From Planctomycetota bacterium (GTDB taxonomy: Bacteria > Planctomycetota > J058), in assembly GCA_019636275.1 (NCBI GenBank), contig JAHBXY010000082.1, positions 1 to 39,039 on the forward strand: a DNA stretch of 39,039 bases. The letters are read 5' to 3'. This document shows, piece by piece, positions 1 to 9,893 of this stretch; the first letter of the stretch is position 1; every line of letters begins with the position of its first letter. The translations under genes and the position numbers were made by a program. The notes under the pieces were generated by a model that did not search any database, was not told where the DNA came from, and worked only from the letters and a program-made list of their open reading frames with translations.

Positions 1-418
1 CGTTGGTCCCCGTGCCGCCCAGCCCCACGATCACCTCGCGCAGGCCCGCGTCGGCGACCGTCCGCAGGAGCTCGCCCAGGCCGCGGCTCGTGGCCGCGCG
101 CGGGTCGCGGCGGCCCGCCGGCACGAGCCCGAGCCCGCAGGCCGCGGCCGCCTCGACGACCGCCGTGCGCCCGTCGCCGAGGACGCCCCACACCGCGCGC
201 ACGCGGCCGCCGTCGGGCCCCGTGACCTCGACCTCGCGCCGCTCGCCGCCGCCCGCCTCGACCAGCGCGTCGACCGTGCCCTCGCCGCCGTCGGCGATCG
301 GCAGGAGGTCGAGCTCCGCCCCCGGCAGCCCGCGCGCCAGGCCGACGGCGATCGCCCGCGCCGCCTCGTCGGCGGTCAAGGTCCCCTTGAACTTGTCCGG
401 CGCGATCAGGACCCGCAT
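1..418 (-). CDS. glxK: Glycerate kinase, GlxK/GarK family (C-terminus outside window)
   Basis: Reading the minus strand from the ATG at 418-416 gives MRVLIAPDKFKGTL, then LPIADGGEGTVDAL at about residues 34-47, and the fragment ends at VGLGGTGTN. These are the conserved N-terminal and glycine-rich blocks of the glycerate 2-kinase family PF02595, which phosphorylates glycerate with ATP and feeds it into central carbon metabolism. About 139 residues are visible of a usual 370-380. The start is supported by a -10-like TAACCT eight bases upstream, with no Shine-Dalgarno sequence. The gene is divergent from the cytochrome gene, with only 41 bases between the start codons. Family assignment is firm; the choice between 2- and 3-phosphoglycerate product cannot be made from this fragment. 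Confidence 0.9.
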   Translation of the reverse strand, partial: MRVLIAPDKFKGTLTADEAARAIAVGLARGLPGAELDLLPIADGGEGTVDALVEAGGGERREVEVTGPDGGRVRAVWGVLGDGRTAVVEAAAACGLGLVPAGRRDPRAATSRGLGELLRTVADAGLREVIVGLGGTGTN

Positions 419-426
419 GCCGATCG

Positions 427-436
427 AGGTTAGCCT
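427..436. promoter_or_regulatory. Overlapping divergent -10 elements
   Basis: The ten bases AGGTTAGCCT hold TAGCCT on the plus strand (431-436, toward the cytochrome) and TAACCT on the minus strand (432-427, toward glycerate kinase). They share the central TA. The minus hexamer ends 8 nt before its ATG. The plus hexamer lies 23 nt before its ATG, which has its own GGAGGG ribosome-binding site. No TTGACA-like -35 element is evident on either side. Confidence 0.55.
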
Positions 437-459
437 GTCCGGCCAGACCGGAGGGCACC

Positions 460-840
460 ATGAGCGACGAGGCGAAGGGCGGCGAGCAGGCGCAGGCCCG
501 CGGCATGCCGAAGTGGGTGGCGCTGCTGCCGATCGTGCTGATCGTCGGCGCCATGGGCGCGATCGGCCACCACCACGCCACGCGCAACCGCGTGCGCCAC
601 GCGCCGGGCTCGCTCACGGGCGAGCAGCTCTACAAGAACTACTGCGCGCGCTGCCACATGCCCGACCTCAAGGGCGCCGGCGCCTATCCGGGGCTGCGCG
701 GGCGCGAGGTCCCGGCCGAGGAGTTCACGCAGCTCGTGCACCAGGGCAAGGGCCTCATGCCGGCCTTCCCCGAGCTCGTCGCCGACGACGTCGAGCGGCT
801 GCGCGCCTACGTGGCGGAGCGGCGCGCGGCCGGCGGCTGA
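460..840 (+). CDS. Membrane-anchored c-type cytochrome
   Basis: This 126-residue protein has one membrane segment at about residues 18-36, followed by a small class I cytochrome c domain. CARCH at residues 62-66 is the haem-binding CxxCH site and Met100 in GLMPAF is the likely distal ligand. The N-terminus is probably cytoplasmic and the haem domain periplasmic, acting as a one-electron carrier. The ATG at 460 is preceded by GGAGGG at 450-455, a normal ribosome-binding site. The gene stands alone, divergent from glycerate kinase and 47 nt before the MATE gene. Its redox partner cannot be named; no oxidase genes are nearby. Confidence 0.9.
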   Translation: MSDEAKGGEQAQARGMPKWVALLPIVLIVGAMGAIGHHHATRNRVRHAPGSLTGEQLYKNYCARCHMPDLKGAGAYPGLRGREVPAEEFTQLVHQGKGLMPAFPELVADDVERLRAYVAERRAAGG

Positions 841-870
841 CGCGACACACCGCGCGCGACGGCGCGTCGG

Positions 871-876
871 TAGCAT
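871..876 (+). promoter_or_regulatory. -10-like TAGCAT, near-leaderless start
   Basis: TAGCAT ends 11 nt before the ATG at 888. There is no ribosome-binding site between them, so the transcript should have a leader of only a few bases. Confidence 0.45.
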
Positions 877-887
877 GCCTCGCCCCC

Positions 888-2249
888 ATGAACGCGCCCG
901 CGCCGACCGCCGACGCCCCGGCGAACGACCTCCTCGCCGGCCCGCTCGACGGGCCGCTCGTGCGCCTGGCCGTGCCGCTCCTCTTCGGCTACCTGGCGAA
1001 CCTCGCCTTCAACTGGCTGAACATGCTCTTCGTCGAGCGCCTGTCCGAGGCGGCGCTCGCCGCGGTCAGCTCGTCGGCCTACGTCTACTGGGGCATGATC
1101 TCGCTGGCCGAGGTGGCCTCGGTCGGCACGCTGGCGCTCGTGGCCCGGGCCGTCGGCGCGCGCGACCCGCGCGCGGCGGGCACGGCCGCCCTCGCCGGCG
1201 CGGCGCTCGGCCTGGCGCTCGGCGTGGGCCTGGCCGTCGCCGGGCCCTGGGTGGCGCCGGCGATCACGACGGCGCTCGGGCTCACGGGCGAGACGGCGCG
1301 CCTGTCGACCCGCTACCTGGAGCTCCTGTTCCTCTGCTACCCGGGGCTGGCCGGCTTCCTCGTCCTCGAGTCGATCTGCCGCGCCGCCGGCCGCACGGCC
1401 GCGCCCATGGCGGTCCTGGCCCTGGCGTTCGGCCTCAACGCGCTCCTCGACTGGCTCTTGATCTTCGGCGCCGGGCCGGTGCCCGCCCTCGGCGTCGAGG
1501 GCGCGGCGATCGCCACGGTGATCGCGCGCTCCCTGGGCGCGCTGGCGCTGCTCGGCTACGTCGTCGCGCGGCGCGAGGCGCTGGGCCTCACCTGGCCCGG
1601 CTGGCGCCTCGAGCCGGCGCGCGTCCTGCGCGTGGCGCGGATCGGCCTGCCCGCCGCGACGGCCGGCGTGGGCTTCGCCGCCATCTACGTGGCCCTGAAC
1701 CACCAGACGGCCGCCTTCGGCATGACGGCCGTGGCCGCCCTGGGCGTCGGCCTGCGGATCGAGGGGCTGGCGTTCCTCATCGCGCAGGCGATCGGCCGCG
1801 CGGCGGCGACCATGGCCGGGCAGAACCTGGGCGCGGGGCAGGTCGCGAGGGCGCGCGCCGCGGCCTGGCGCGGCGTGCTCCACGGCTGGGCGGCCATGCT
1901 GCCCTTGTGCCTGGCGATGGTCCTCGGCGCCGACGAGATCGCCGCGGCCGTCGTGCCCACGCAGCCGCTCGTGGCCGTGGCGGCGGCGTCCTACCTGCGG
2001 GTCGCCGGGTTCGCCCTGCTCGGCATGTCGCTCGAGGTCGTGCTCGAGAACGTCGCCGGCGGCGTGGGCGACACCGTCCCGGCCATGGCGATCGAGGTCG
2101 TTGGCACGGCCCTGCGCCTGCCGATCGCCTGGGCCCTGGCGCTGACGGGCATGGGCTACCACGCCGTGTGGTGGGCCGTGGCGTCGACCTGCGTGCTCAA
2201 GGGCCTGGCCTTCTGGGTGTGGTTCCGTCGCGGCCGCTGGGCGCGGTGA
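888..2249 (+). CDS. MATE family multidrug/metabolite exporter
   Basis: This 453-residue protein has about twelve hydrophobic segments in two similar halves, as in the MATE (NorM/DinF) family of Na+- or H+-coupled exporters. The N-terminal block (LLAGPLDGPLVRLAVP, then LFVERLSEAALAAVS) is the usual MATE start, in which helix 1 is followed by the conserved VD/VE-like loop. The open frame runs on upstream to position 3, but only from the ATG at 888 does it read as MATE, and a -10-like hexamer sits just before this ATG. The substrate cannot be predicted. There is no linked regulator. Confidence 0.9.
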   Translation: MNAPAPTADAPANDLLAGPLDGPLVRLAVPLLFGYLANLAFNWLNMLFVERLSEAALAAVSSSAYVYWGMISLAEVASVGTLALVARAVGARDPRAAGTAALAGAALGLALGVGLAVAGPWVAPAITTALGLTGETARLSTRYLELLFLCYPGLAGFLVLESICRAAGRTAAPMAVLALAFGLNALLDWLLIFGAGPVPALGVEGAAIATVIARSLGALALLGYVVARREALGLTWPGWRLEPARVLRVARIGLPAATAGVGFAAIYVALNHQTAAFGMTAVAALGVGLRIEGLAFLIAQAIGRAAATMAGQNLGAGQVARARAAAWRGVLHGWAAMLPLCLAMVLGADEIAAAVVPTQPLVAVAAASYLRVAGFALLGMSLEVVLENVAGGVGDTVPAMAIEVVGTALRLPIAWALALTGMGYHAVWWAVASTCVLKGLAFWVWFRRGRWAR

Positions 2250-2252
2250 CCG

Positions 2253-2267
2253 CGCTGGTGACCAGCG
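2253..2267. repeat. Short palindrome after the MATE gene
   Basis: CGCTGGT and ACCAGCG form a perfect 7-base inverted repeat around one G. It starts three bases after the MATE stop codon and ends 33 nt before the next -10 element. It could be a regulator site or part of a weak terminator; there is no T tract. Confidence 0.3.
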
Positions 2268-2299
2268 TGGGACCAGGGGCAGGCGGCGGGCCGGGCGGC

Positions 2300-2305
2300 T
2301 ATGCT
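2300..2305 (+). promoter_or_regulatory. -10-like TATGCT, leaderless start
   Basis: TATGCT ends 7 nt before the ATG at 2313. The upstream ATG at 2301 lies inside this hexamer, so it is unlikely to be the true start. Confidence 0.5.
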
Positions 2306-2312
2306 GCGGCCG

Positions 2313-3371
2313 ATGACCGAGCCGGTCCCCCAGCTGCCCCCGGATCCGCCTGCGACCGAGGCCAGCGGCCAGCCTGCGGCCGAGGCCAGCGGCCAGCCCG
2401 CGGCCCCGGCGGCGTCGGAGGCGCAGGAGGTCGAGCTGCCGCCGATCTTCGACGTGGAGACGCCGCAGCTTGCTACCAGCAGCGAGCTCCCGCCCGAGCT
2501 GGCCACGCCGCGGCGCGCGCGGTCGTCGCGGCGGCTGTCGGCGTCGTCGGGCCGGCTGTCGGCGTCGGGCCGGCTGTCGGCCTCGTCGGAGCGGCTGCGC
2601 CTGCTCGAGCAGCCGAGCGCGCCGGCGCGCAGAAGCCGGCTGGCCGCGGCGCTCGTCGCCCTGGCGCTCCTGGGCGGCGCCGTCGGGCTGGCCGCGCTCG
2701 TCCTGCGCCCGCAGCCCTTCGTGCCGACGTCGCTCGCCGCGCTCGAGGCGCACGTCGACGCGCTGGCGGCGGCGGGCCGCTACGCCGAGGCCGTGGCGGC
2801 CCTCGAGGCCTGCCCGCCGGCGATCCGGCGCGTGGCCACGGGCGAGTTCCTCGAGCGGCGCGCCGCCCCGCTGCGGCGCGCGCAGGCGTTCCACGACGAG
2901 CTCGAGGCCGCCCTCGCCGGCGATCGGGCCGCGCTCGAGGACATGGTCCTGCGCGTCGAGCGCTACGGCGTCGACGCCGACCTCCTGGCCCTGCCGGTCG
3001 TGGCCCCCTGGAAGGCCCGGGCGCGGGCGGCGCTCGGGGCGCGGGCCTACGACGACCTGGCCGTGTTCGGCCGCGAGGAGGAGGAGGCCGCCGCGCCGAC
3101 GGCGGCGCCCGCCCGGCCTGCGTCCGGTGCGCCCGGAGCGCCCCGGGCAGCGGCCGTCGACCGCGTCGACGACCCGGCGCGGCGCGAGGCGCTGGCCGCG
3201 GCTGCCCGGCGCGCCGCCGAGCGTCGAGGCCTGCCGCGCGGCGCTGGCCACGCGCGAGGCGGCGGCGGCCGGAGCGCCTGCGGCGCCGAGGCCGCCGCGC
3301 GGCGCGCGACCCGCGGCCGCTGGCCGTGCCGGCGGCGCGCGGCCGGCCGGGCGGGGAGGGGCGCCTCGTGA
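2313..3371 (+). CDS. Membrane-anchored TPR-type protein, N-terminal part of a frameshifted gene
   Basis: The frame starts with a Pro/Ala-rich cytoplasmic stretch and a Ser/Arg/Leu-rich repeat region (RLSASS-type units). One membrane segment follows at about residues 108-132, then helical TPR-like sequence. Codon use fits this frame only to about position 3215. After that A/T appear at third positions and the product turns into a Gly/Arg/Cys-rich tail. The likely continuation moves to the +1 frame (VEACRAALATREAAAA, about 3222-3268) and then to the frame of the peptidase ORF, which already reads sensibly upstream of its GTG (PRPLAVPAARG). I infer that this entry and the next are one gene of about 1,100 codons interrupted by two shifts. 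Whether the shifts are real or consensus errors is open. Confidence 0.6.
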   Translation: MTEPVPQLPPDPPATEASGQPAAEASGQPAAPAASEAQEVELPPIFDVETPQLATSSELPPELATPRRARSSRRLSASSGRLSASGRLSASSERLRLLEQPSAPARRSRLAAALVALALLGGAVGLAALVLRPQPFVPTSLAALEAHVDALAAAGRYAEAVAALEACPPAIRRVATGEFLERRAAPLRRAQAFHDELEAALAGDRAALEDMVLRVERYGVDADLLALPVVAPWKARARAALGARAYDDLAVFGREEEEAAAPTAAPARPASGAPGAPRAAAVDRVDDPARREALAAAARRAAERRGLPRGAGHARGGGGRSACGAEAAARRATRGRWPCRRRAAGRAGRGAS

Positions 3372-5635
3372 GCCACGGCGCGCGCCGCTTCGTCGTGCAG
3401 GTGGGCGGCGCCGACGTGCGCACCTACACCTGGGCCGACGCGCCGCCGGCGCTCGCCTGCGACGTCCTCGAGCGCGCGCTCGACCCCGACGACGCGCAGG
3501 ACCGCCTGCGGCTGGCGCTGACCGCCCTCCGCGGGGGGCTGTTCAACCGCGCGCAGGGGCACCTCGACCGCGCCCGCGCGCTCGACCCGGCCCTGGCCCT
3601 GCCCGACCCGGCGGCGCTCGCGCCGCTGGCGCGGCTGTTCCGCGGCGAGGGCGAGGTCGAGGGCGGGCGCGCCGCGCTGACCTACGAGTTCGCGCGCGAC
3701 GACGAGCTGCGCGACGTGCGCGCGCTGCCCTACTCCTCGGCGCGCCTGGACGGGGGCGACCTCGTGCTCGCCTCGGGGCTCCTGGCGCTCGCCGAGCTCG
3801 CGGGCGAGGAGCTCCCGGCCGAGGCCGCCGTGGGCTTCGCCGCCCTGCGCGGCCGCTGGCGCGGGCTGGAGCTCGAGGTCGCGCTCGCCGCGCCCAAGGC
3901 GGACCTGCTCCTCGGCCTCGACGGCGCGGTCGTCGTCGTGGGCCCGCGCGGCGCGGGCTGGGGCCCCTGGTCCGAGCTCTCGACCCTGCGCACGAAGGGC
4001 GCCCTCGCGGCGGGCGTCCCGCTGCGCGTCGGGCTGTGGCCCGTCGACGAGGGCCGGGCGCGGGTCGTCGTGAAGCAGGGGGGGACCGGCCTGCTCGAGG
4101 CGGTGGTCCCGACGCGCTGGCCGCTCGAGCTGGTCCTCGGCGCGCGCGGCGGGCCGTTGCGCGTGCAGCGGCTGGTCGTGCGCGGCGACCTCGACGAGGC
4201 CTGGCACGAGGCCGAGCGCGGCCGGGTGCCCTTCCTGCTCGAGGTCGAGCTCGACGCCTGGCGGCGGCGCGTCGAGGCCGCGGCGCGCGGCGACGCGGCG
4301 CCGCTCCAGCCGCAGCACGAGGTCACGAGCGCCGAGGACGAGGTCGCCCTCGCCGGCGTGCCGGCGTCTGCGCGGGCGCTCCTGGCGCAGGCGCGCGAGC
4401 GGCTGCGGCGGGGCGGGCGCGCGGCGGCCGAGGAGCTGGCGCGGCGGGCGGTCGCCGAGGGGCGCGGGCGCTTCTGGGCGGCCGAGCACCTCCTGGCGCA
4501 GCTCGAGCTCGAGCGCGCCGCCGGGCACGCGGCCAGCCTCGAGGGGCCGCGGATCCGCCTCGACCACGCGCTGGCGGCGATCGACGACTTCTTCGAGGCG
4601 CTGGCGACGCGCAGCCGGGTGCACCTCGAGGCCGGGCGCCTCGACGACGCGCGGCGCGACGCCGACGCGGCGATCGCCCTCCGGCCCGACCACGCGCCGG
4701 CGCGCCTGGCGCGCGCCTGGGTGGCGCTGCAGGAGGGTCAGCTCGACCTGGCCGTCGACGAGGCGCGGCTGGCGGCGGCGCTCACCCTTGCGCCCGGCTG
4801 GCAGGAGCACGTCGAGCAGCTCGAGGCCCTGCGCGACGGTCCGCCCTGGAACGCCCCGGTCACGCGCGAGACGGCCGGCTACCGGGTGACGACCGACATG
4901 CCCGGGCGGCTCGACGCCTTCCTCGACGCGCTCGAGGCCACGCGCGCCGCGGCGCCGCGCGTGTTCCCCTGCCTCAAGGCGCGCCCGGGCGCCCCGGTGC
5001 GCGTCGGCCGGGTGCTCCTCTTCTCGCGCGCCGAGGACTACCACCGCTTCGCCTGGCGGACGACCGGCGACCGCAAGGAGGACACGGCCGGCTACTTCAG
5101 CCCGCGCGCCGGCGTGCTGCACATCTTCGACAGCGCCGACGGGCCCGAGCAGACGCTGCGCGTCCTGCGCCACGAGGCCACGCACCAGTGGGTCCACGCG
5201 CTCGGCCTCGAGCTGCCCTACTGGGCCAACGAGGCGCTCGCCGACTACCTCGGCGGCTACGACCCGGCCACCGGCAAGAGCCGGCCCGACCCGCGGCAGG
5301 TGCGCGCCCTGATCGAGGGCAAGGCCCGCCTGCGGCCGCTGTTCGACCTGATGACGCTCTCGCCGACCGAGTTCTACTCGGGCGACGTCTACCTGCAGTA
5401 CGCGCAGGCCTGGTCGTTCGTGCACCACTGCATGGAGGGCGACGACCCGCTGCTCAAGGCGGCGCTCTTCGCCTACCTGGCGAAGCACGGCGAGGGCCGG
5501 GCCGGCGACCGCTCGCGGCAGGCCGGCGTCTCGCTGGAGCACATCTACGCGGCGACGTTCCACCAGCTCGACATGGCGAAGGCCGAGCGCGGGTGGTGGG
5601 CGCACGTGGAGCGGCTGGCCAGGGAGGTCCGATGA
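3368..5635 (+). CDS. TPR protein with gluzincin-like (HExxH) peptidase domain, C-terminal part of the frameshifted gene
   Basis: Counting from the GTG at 3368 there are 755 residues. A short beta-rich module lies at the start (RRFVVQVGGADVRTYTW), TPR-like helices at about 30-90 and 330-480, and a peptidase domain at about 500-750. HEATH at residues 602-606 is an HExxH zinc site, and Glu622 in WANEALADYLGGY is the likely third ligand, as in the peptidase MA-like/DUF1570 group common in Planctomycetota. The GTG overlaps the stop of the previous frame (GTGA), which looks like translational coupling. However, the same frame has coding character before the GTG, so I favour a single broken gene with the preceding entry. 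Substrate unknown. If fused to the upstream membrane segment, the peptidase would face the periplasm. Confidence 0.75.
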   Translation: MSHGARRFVVQVGGADVRTYTWADAPPALACDVLERALDPDDAQDRLRLALTALRGGLFNRAQGHLDRARALDPALALPDPAALAPLARLFRGEGEVEGGRAALTYEFARDDELRDVRALPYSSARLDGGDLVLASGLLALAELAGEELPAEAAVGFAALRGRWRGLELEVALAAPKADLLLGLDGAVVVVGPRGAGWGPWSELSTLRTKGALAAGVPLRVGLWPVDEGRARVVVKQGGTGLLEAVVPTRWPLELVLGARGGPLRVQRLVVRGDLDEAWHEAERGRVPFLLEVELDAWRRRVEAAARGDAAPLQPQHEVTSAEDEVALAGVPASARALLAQARERLRRGGRAAAEELARRAVAEGRGRFWAAEHLLAQLELERAAGHAASLEGPRIRLDHALAAIDDFFEALATRSRVHLEAGRLDDARRDADAAIALRPDHAPARLARAWVALQEGQLDLAVDEARLAAALTLAPGWQEHVEQLEALRDGPPWNAPVTRETAGYRVTTDMPGRLDAFLDALEATRAAAPRVFPCLKARPGAPVRVGRVLLFSRAEDYHRFAWRTTGDRKEDTAGYFSPRAGVLHIFDSADGPEQTLRVLRHEATHQWVHALGLELPYWANEALADYLGGYDPATGKSRPDPRQVRALIEGKARLRPLFDLMTLSPTEFYSGDVYLQYAQAWSFVHHCMEGDDPLLKAALFAYLAKHGEGRAGDRSRQAGVSLEHIYAATFHQLDMAKAERGWWAHVERLAREVR

Positions 5636-5743
5636 GCTCGCTCCGGGCGCTTCGTCGCGCTCCTCGTTCTCCTCCCGCTCGGGCTCCTTCCGTGGATCCC
5701 GCCTGCGCTCGGAGCCCCGACGACCAGCTCGCTGCTCATCCTG

Positions 5744-6040
5744 ATGGCGCTGGCCGCAGCGCCGCTCCTTCTGCTGTTCTCGCTGGGCATGCGGACCACC
5801 GGCTCCGCGGAGGTGTTCCGTGACCGGATCGTGATCCGGGGCAAGGGCGTCCTCCCGTTGACGGTGCGCTGGGACGAGGTCGTCGGGTTTCGCGACGCGT
5901 CCGACTTCGTCCAGCTCCTGCGGGCGCACCGCCTGCCTGACCCTGCCCTCACGATCCCCACCCGCGACGACGCCGAGCGGGCGGCGCTGCTCGACACGCT
6001 GATGAAGTGCGGCCTGCGGCGGGACGAGGGCGGCGCCTGA
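5744..6040 (+). CDS. Small membrane protein of unknown function, 5' end disrupted
   Basis: The 98-residue product from the ATG at 5744 has a membrane helix (about residues 1-16) and a beta-rich soluble part (VFRDRIVIRGKGVLPLTVRWDEVVGF) that resembles small PH-like or DUF-type membrane proteins. The same frame is clearly coding from about 5645 and gives another hydrophobic segment (FVALLVLLPLGLLPW), but no ATG, GTG or TTG occurs in it before 5744. An ATG at 5632, overlapping the peptidase stop as ATGA, is one frame off. Removing one C near 5650 would join them into about 135 residues starting MSSLGRFVALL. The intact gene therefore probably starts at 5632. No function can be assigned. Confidence 0.6.
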   Translation: MALAAAPLLLLFSLGMRTTGSAEVFRDRIVIRGKGVLPLTVRWDEVVGFRDASDFVQLLRAHRLPDPALTIPTRDDAERAALLDTLMKCGLRRDEGGA

Positions 6041-6050
6041 CGCGGCCACC

Positions 6051-6464
6051 TCAGGGGCCGGTGAGGCGGCCTTCCACCCAGCCCAGGATCGGCTGCAGCC
6101 GCGGCGGCAGCAGCGCCCGCGCCTCGGCGAGGGTCACCCAGCGCCCCTCGTGGTGCTCGGGCCGCCCGAGCGCCGGGTTGATCGGCAGGACGACGTCGCG
6201 GCGGGCCGTCCGCGCCATGAAGTAGGTGGCGACCTTCCCCCGCGCGTAGGGCGCCGTGTCGACGCCGTCCGTGCCCCAGGGGAACGCGAGGTCGTCGAGC
6301 GCGGCCTCCTCGCGGGCCTCGCGGACCGCGGCGTCGAGCGCCGCCTCGCCCGGCTCGACGCGGCCCTTGGGGAAGTCCCAGTTCTTGTAGGCGCGCAGCA
6401 CGAGCACCCGCCAGCCGTCCGGCTCGGCCCGCAGCGGCACGACCCCCGCCGAGCGCTCTCCCAT
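6051..6464 (-). CDS. Nudix hydrolase, diadenosine tetraphosphatase-like
   Basis: This 137-residue Nudix domain spans the whole protein. SAGVVPLR near the N-terminus and WDFPKG at about residues 29-34 lead into the Nudix box (G-x5-E-x7-REAREEAAL at about 35-57), whose usual late Gly is Ala here. The SAGVVP...NWDFPKG pattern is that of asymmetric Ap4A hydrolases (MutT/NudA group), which clear dinucleoside polyphosphates. The ATG at 6464-6462 is preceded by a -10-like TACCGT seven bases upstream. The longer minus-strand open frame upstream is not coding-like. The gene converges on the small membrane gene, with 10 nt between the stop codons. Confidence 0.88.
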   Translation of the reverse strand: MGERSAGVVPLRAEPDGWRVLVLRAYKNWDFPKGRVEPGEAALDAAVREAREEAALDDLAFPWGTDGVDTAPYARGKVATYFMARTARRDVVLPINPALGRPEHHEGRWVTLAEARALLPPRLQPILGWVEGRLTGP

Positions 6465-6471
6465 GTCCTCG

Positions 6472-6477
6472 ACGGTA
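6472..6477 (-). promoter_or_regulatory. -10-like TACCGT, leaderless start of Nudix gene
   Basis: On the minus strand TACCGT ends 7 nt before the ATG at 6464. Confidence 0.45.
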
Positions 6478-6520
6478 GGCAGGGGCGGGCCGGGGTCAAG
6501 GGGGCGTCGCCCGGCGCGTG

Positions 6521-6526
6521 TAGGCT
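6521..6526 (+). promoter_or_regulatory. -10-like TAGGCT before a gene remnant
   Basis: TAGGCT ends 6 nt before the ATG at 6533. The spacing matches that of intact genes in the window, although the reading frame it serves is decayed. Confidence 0.4.
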
Positions 6527-6532
6527 GCAGCC

Positions 6533-6621
6533 ATGGACGAGGCGCGCCGCGTGCAACTCGAGGTGTTCCGGCGATGCCCCGGCGGCTGGAGCTGACCAGG
6601 TTGACCCTCATCCGCGCGTGA
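6533..6621 (+). pseudogene. Remnant of a small hypothetical protein gene
   Basis: The ATG at 6533 opens MDEARRVQLEVFRR and stops after 20 codons. Another frame from about 6574 gives MPRRLELTRLTLIRA and stops at 6621. Joined, they resemble the start of short helical proteins of the pattern xARRxQLEVxRRMTPxxRLELT, often found beside nucleotidyltransferases in other genomes. I infer a frameshifted and truncated relic. The family name is uncertain and the match is from memory of the pattern only. Confidence 0.4.
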
Positions 6622-6676
6622 CGGACGCTCCCTTGCCGTGAGGCAGGGTCCCGTGGCCGCCCCGCCGGCCCCCCGG

Positions 6677-6682
6677 TAGAGT
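6677..6682 (+). promoter_or_regulatory. -10-like TAGAGT, leaderless start
   Basis: TAGAGT ends 8 nt before the GTG at 6691. No ribosome-binding site lies between. Confidence 0.5.
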
Positions 6683-6690
6683 GGCCCCGC

Positions 6691-7916
6691 GTGAGCAAGG
6701 ACAAGAAGAAGAAGCGCCAGAAGGACCTCCAGCGGCGGCTCAGCCAGCGCCCGCAGGGGCCCGACCTCATGGCCGCCGCGCAGGTGCTCTCGCAGCCCGA
6801 CCGCTTCGCGGCGGCCCTGCGGCTGTTCTCCGAGCGCGCCCTGCTCACGCCGGGGCTGGCGGGCTTCCGCCTGCCCCACGGGCCGCTCCTCGAGGCGATC
6901 CTCGAGCAGCCGGCGCCGCCGCAGGGCGAGGGCGACGACGCCGCGCGCCGCCGGGCGGTGCGCGCGGCGATCATCCCGCGCCTGGCCTCGCCCGCGCTCC
7001 TGCACGAGCTGCAGGCGGCGATCCAGCGCGGCAAGAAGGACGTCGAGCAGGAGCCGGAGCTCATGGCCCTGTTCGCCGCGCAGGCCCTGGCCACGGCCTG
7101 CCGCGAGGTCGCCGGCGCGGCCGACCACGTCTTCTGGGAGCTGCCGTTCGACATCACCGTCACCGACCTGCTGCTCTCGGGCGAGCTCGTCTCCGAGGTG
7201 GCCGCGCGCGCGCTCGCGATCGACGAGGCGAAGGTCGCGGCCGCCTTCGCGCGGGCCCTCGTGCAGGGCGAGACCTCGCGCGAGCTCGACGAGCTGGGCG
7301 TCCACGAGCGCGACCCGGCGGTCCTCGCCGCGCGCTGGGCGGAGGCGGCGCGCGAGCGCGAGCCCTACCACCTGCAGCTCGACGCGGTCCTGCACCTCCT
7401 GTGGGTGCAGCAGCAGGAGGTCCTCCACGGCGACGAGGTCCTGCGCGTCGGCCTGACCGCCGCGCGCCGCGAGCAGATGGTCCGCGCCGTCGAGGCGGCC
7501 TACGTCGAGGACATGACCGAGCAGGTGCGCGACGACCTGGCCCGCTGGTCGCGCGGCCGGCTGCTCCAGCTCCGCGACGAGCCGCCGCAGATCGCCCGCG
7601 ACGCCGTCGAGCACGAGCGGCTGCGCTGCGCCGCCCTGCATCTCGGGCTGCGCACGCTGCCGGCCGAGGAGGACGCGCTCCTGCGCGCGATCCACGCCCG
7701 CAGCCTGCTCCTCTCGCGGCGCCGGGCGGCGTCGATCGAGGTGCCCTTCGTGCACGAGGTCTCGGCCAAGCCCGACGACCTGTTCGCGATCGACGAGTAC
7801 GAGCGCTTCCTCACCGAGCGCGGCGACGTGCAGCGCGCGCGGCGCGTGCGCCGCTACCGCGAGTTCGTGCGCAAGGCGCGCGAGGAGGCGCAGGCCGCGC
7901 GGGCTGGGGGCGGCGC

Positions 7917-7920
<4 letters not shown>
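6691..7920 (+). CDS. Conserved-looking helical protein of unknown function
   Basis: This 409-residue protein begins with a very basic patch (SKDKKKKRQKDLQRRL) and is predicted almost wholly helical, with no membrane segment, signal peptide or recognisable motif. It contains Gln/Glu-rich helices (HLLWVQQQEVL at about 230-240) and ends in an Arg-rich helix. The GTG start at 6691 follows a -10-like hexamer by eight bases. Its stop overlaps the GTG of the sigma-54 activator gene (GTGA at 7917-7920), so the two are translationally coupled and probably work together. I do not recognise the family. Confidence 0.8.

Positions 7921-9893
<1,973 letters not shown>

Noticed and set aside
2301..2303. ATG at 2301 as start of the TPR/peptidase gene.
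   Set aside because: It lies within the -10-like TATGCT. The ATG at 2313 has the spacing seen at other leaderless genes.
3368..3371. GTGA overlap at 3368 taken as proof of two separate coupled genes.
   Set aside because: The peptidase frame is coding upstream of the GTG and the upstream frame loses coding character before its stop. Chance overlap within a frameshifted gene is more likely, though not proven.
807..6049. Long minus-strand open frames (807-3251 and 3047-6049, 800-1,000 codons).
   Set aside because: They are antisense shadows of plus-strand genes. They are full of Arg/Gly/Ala/His runs, lack motifs, and exist because stop codons are rare in DNA this GC-rich.
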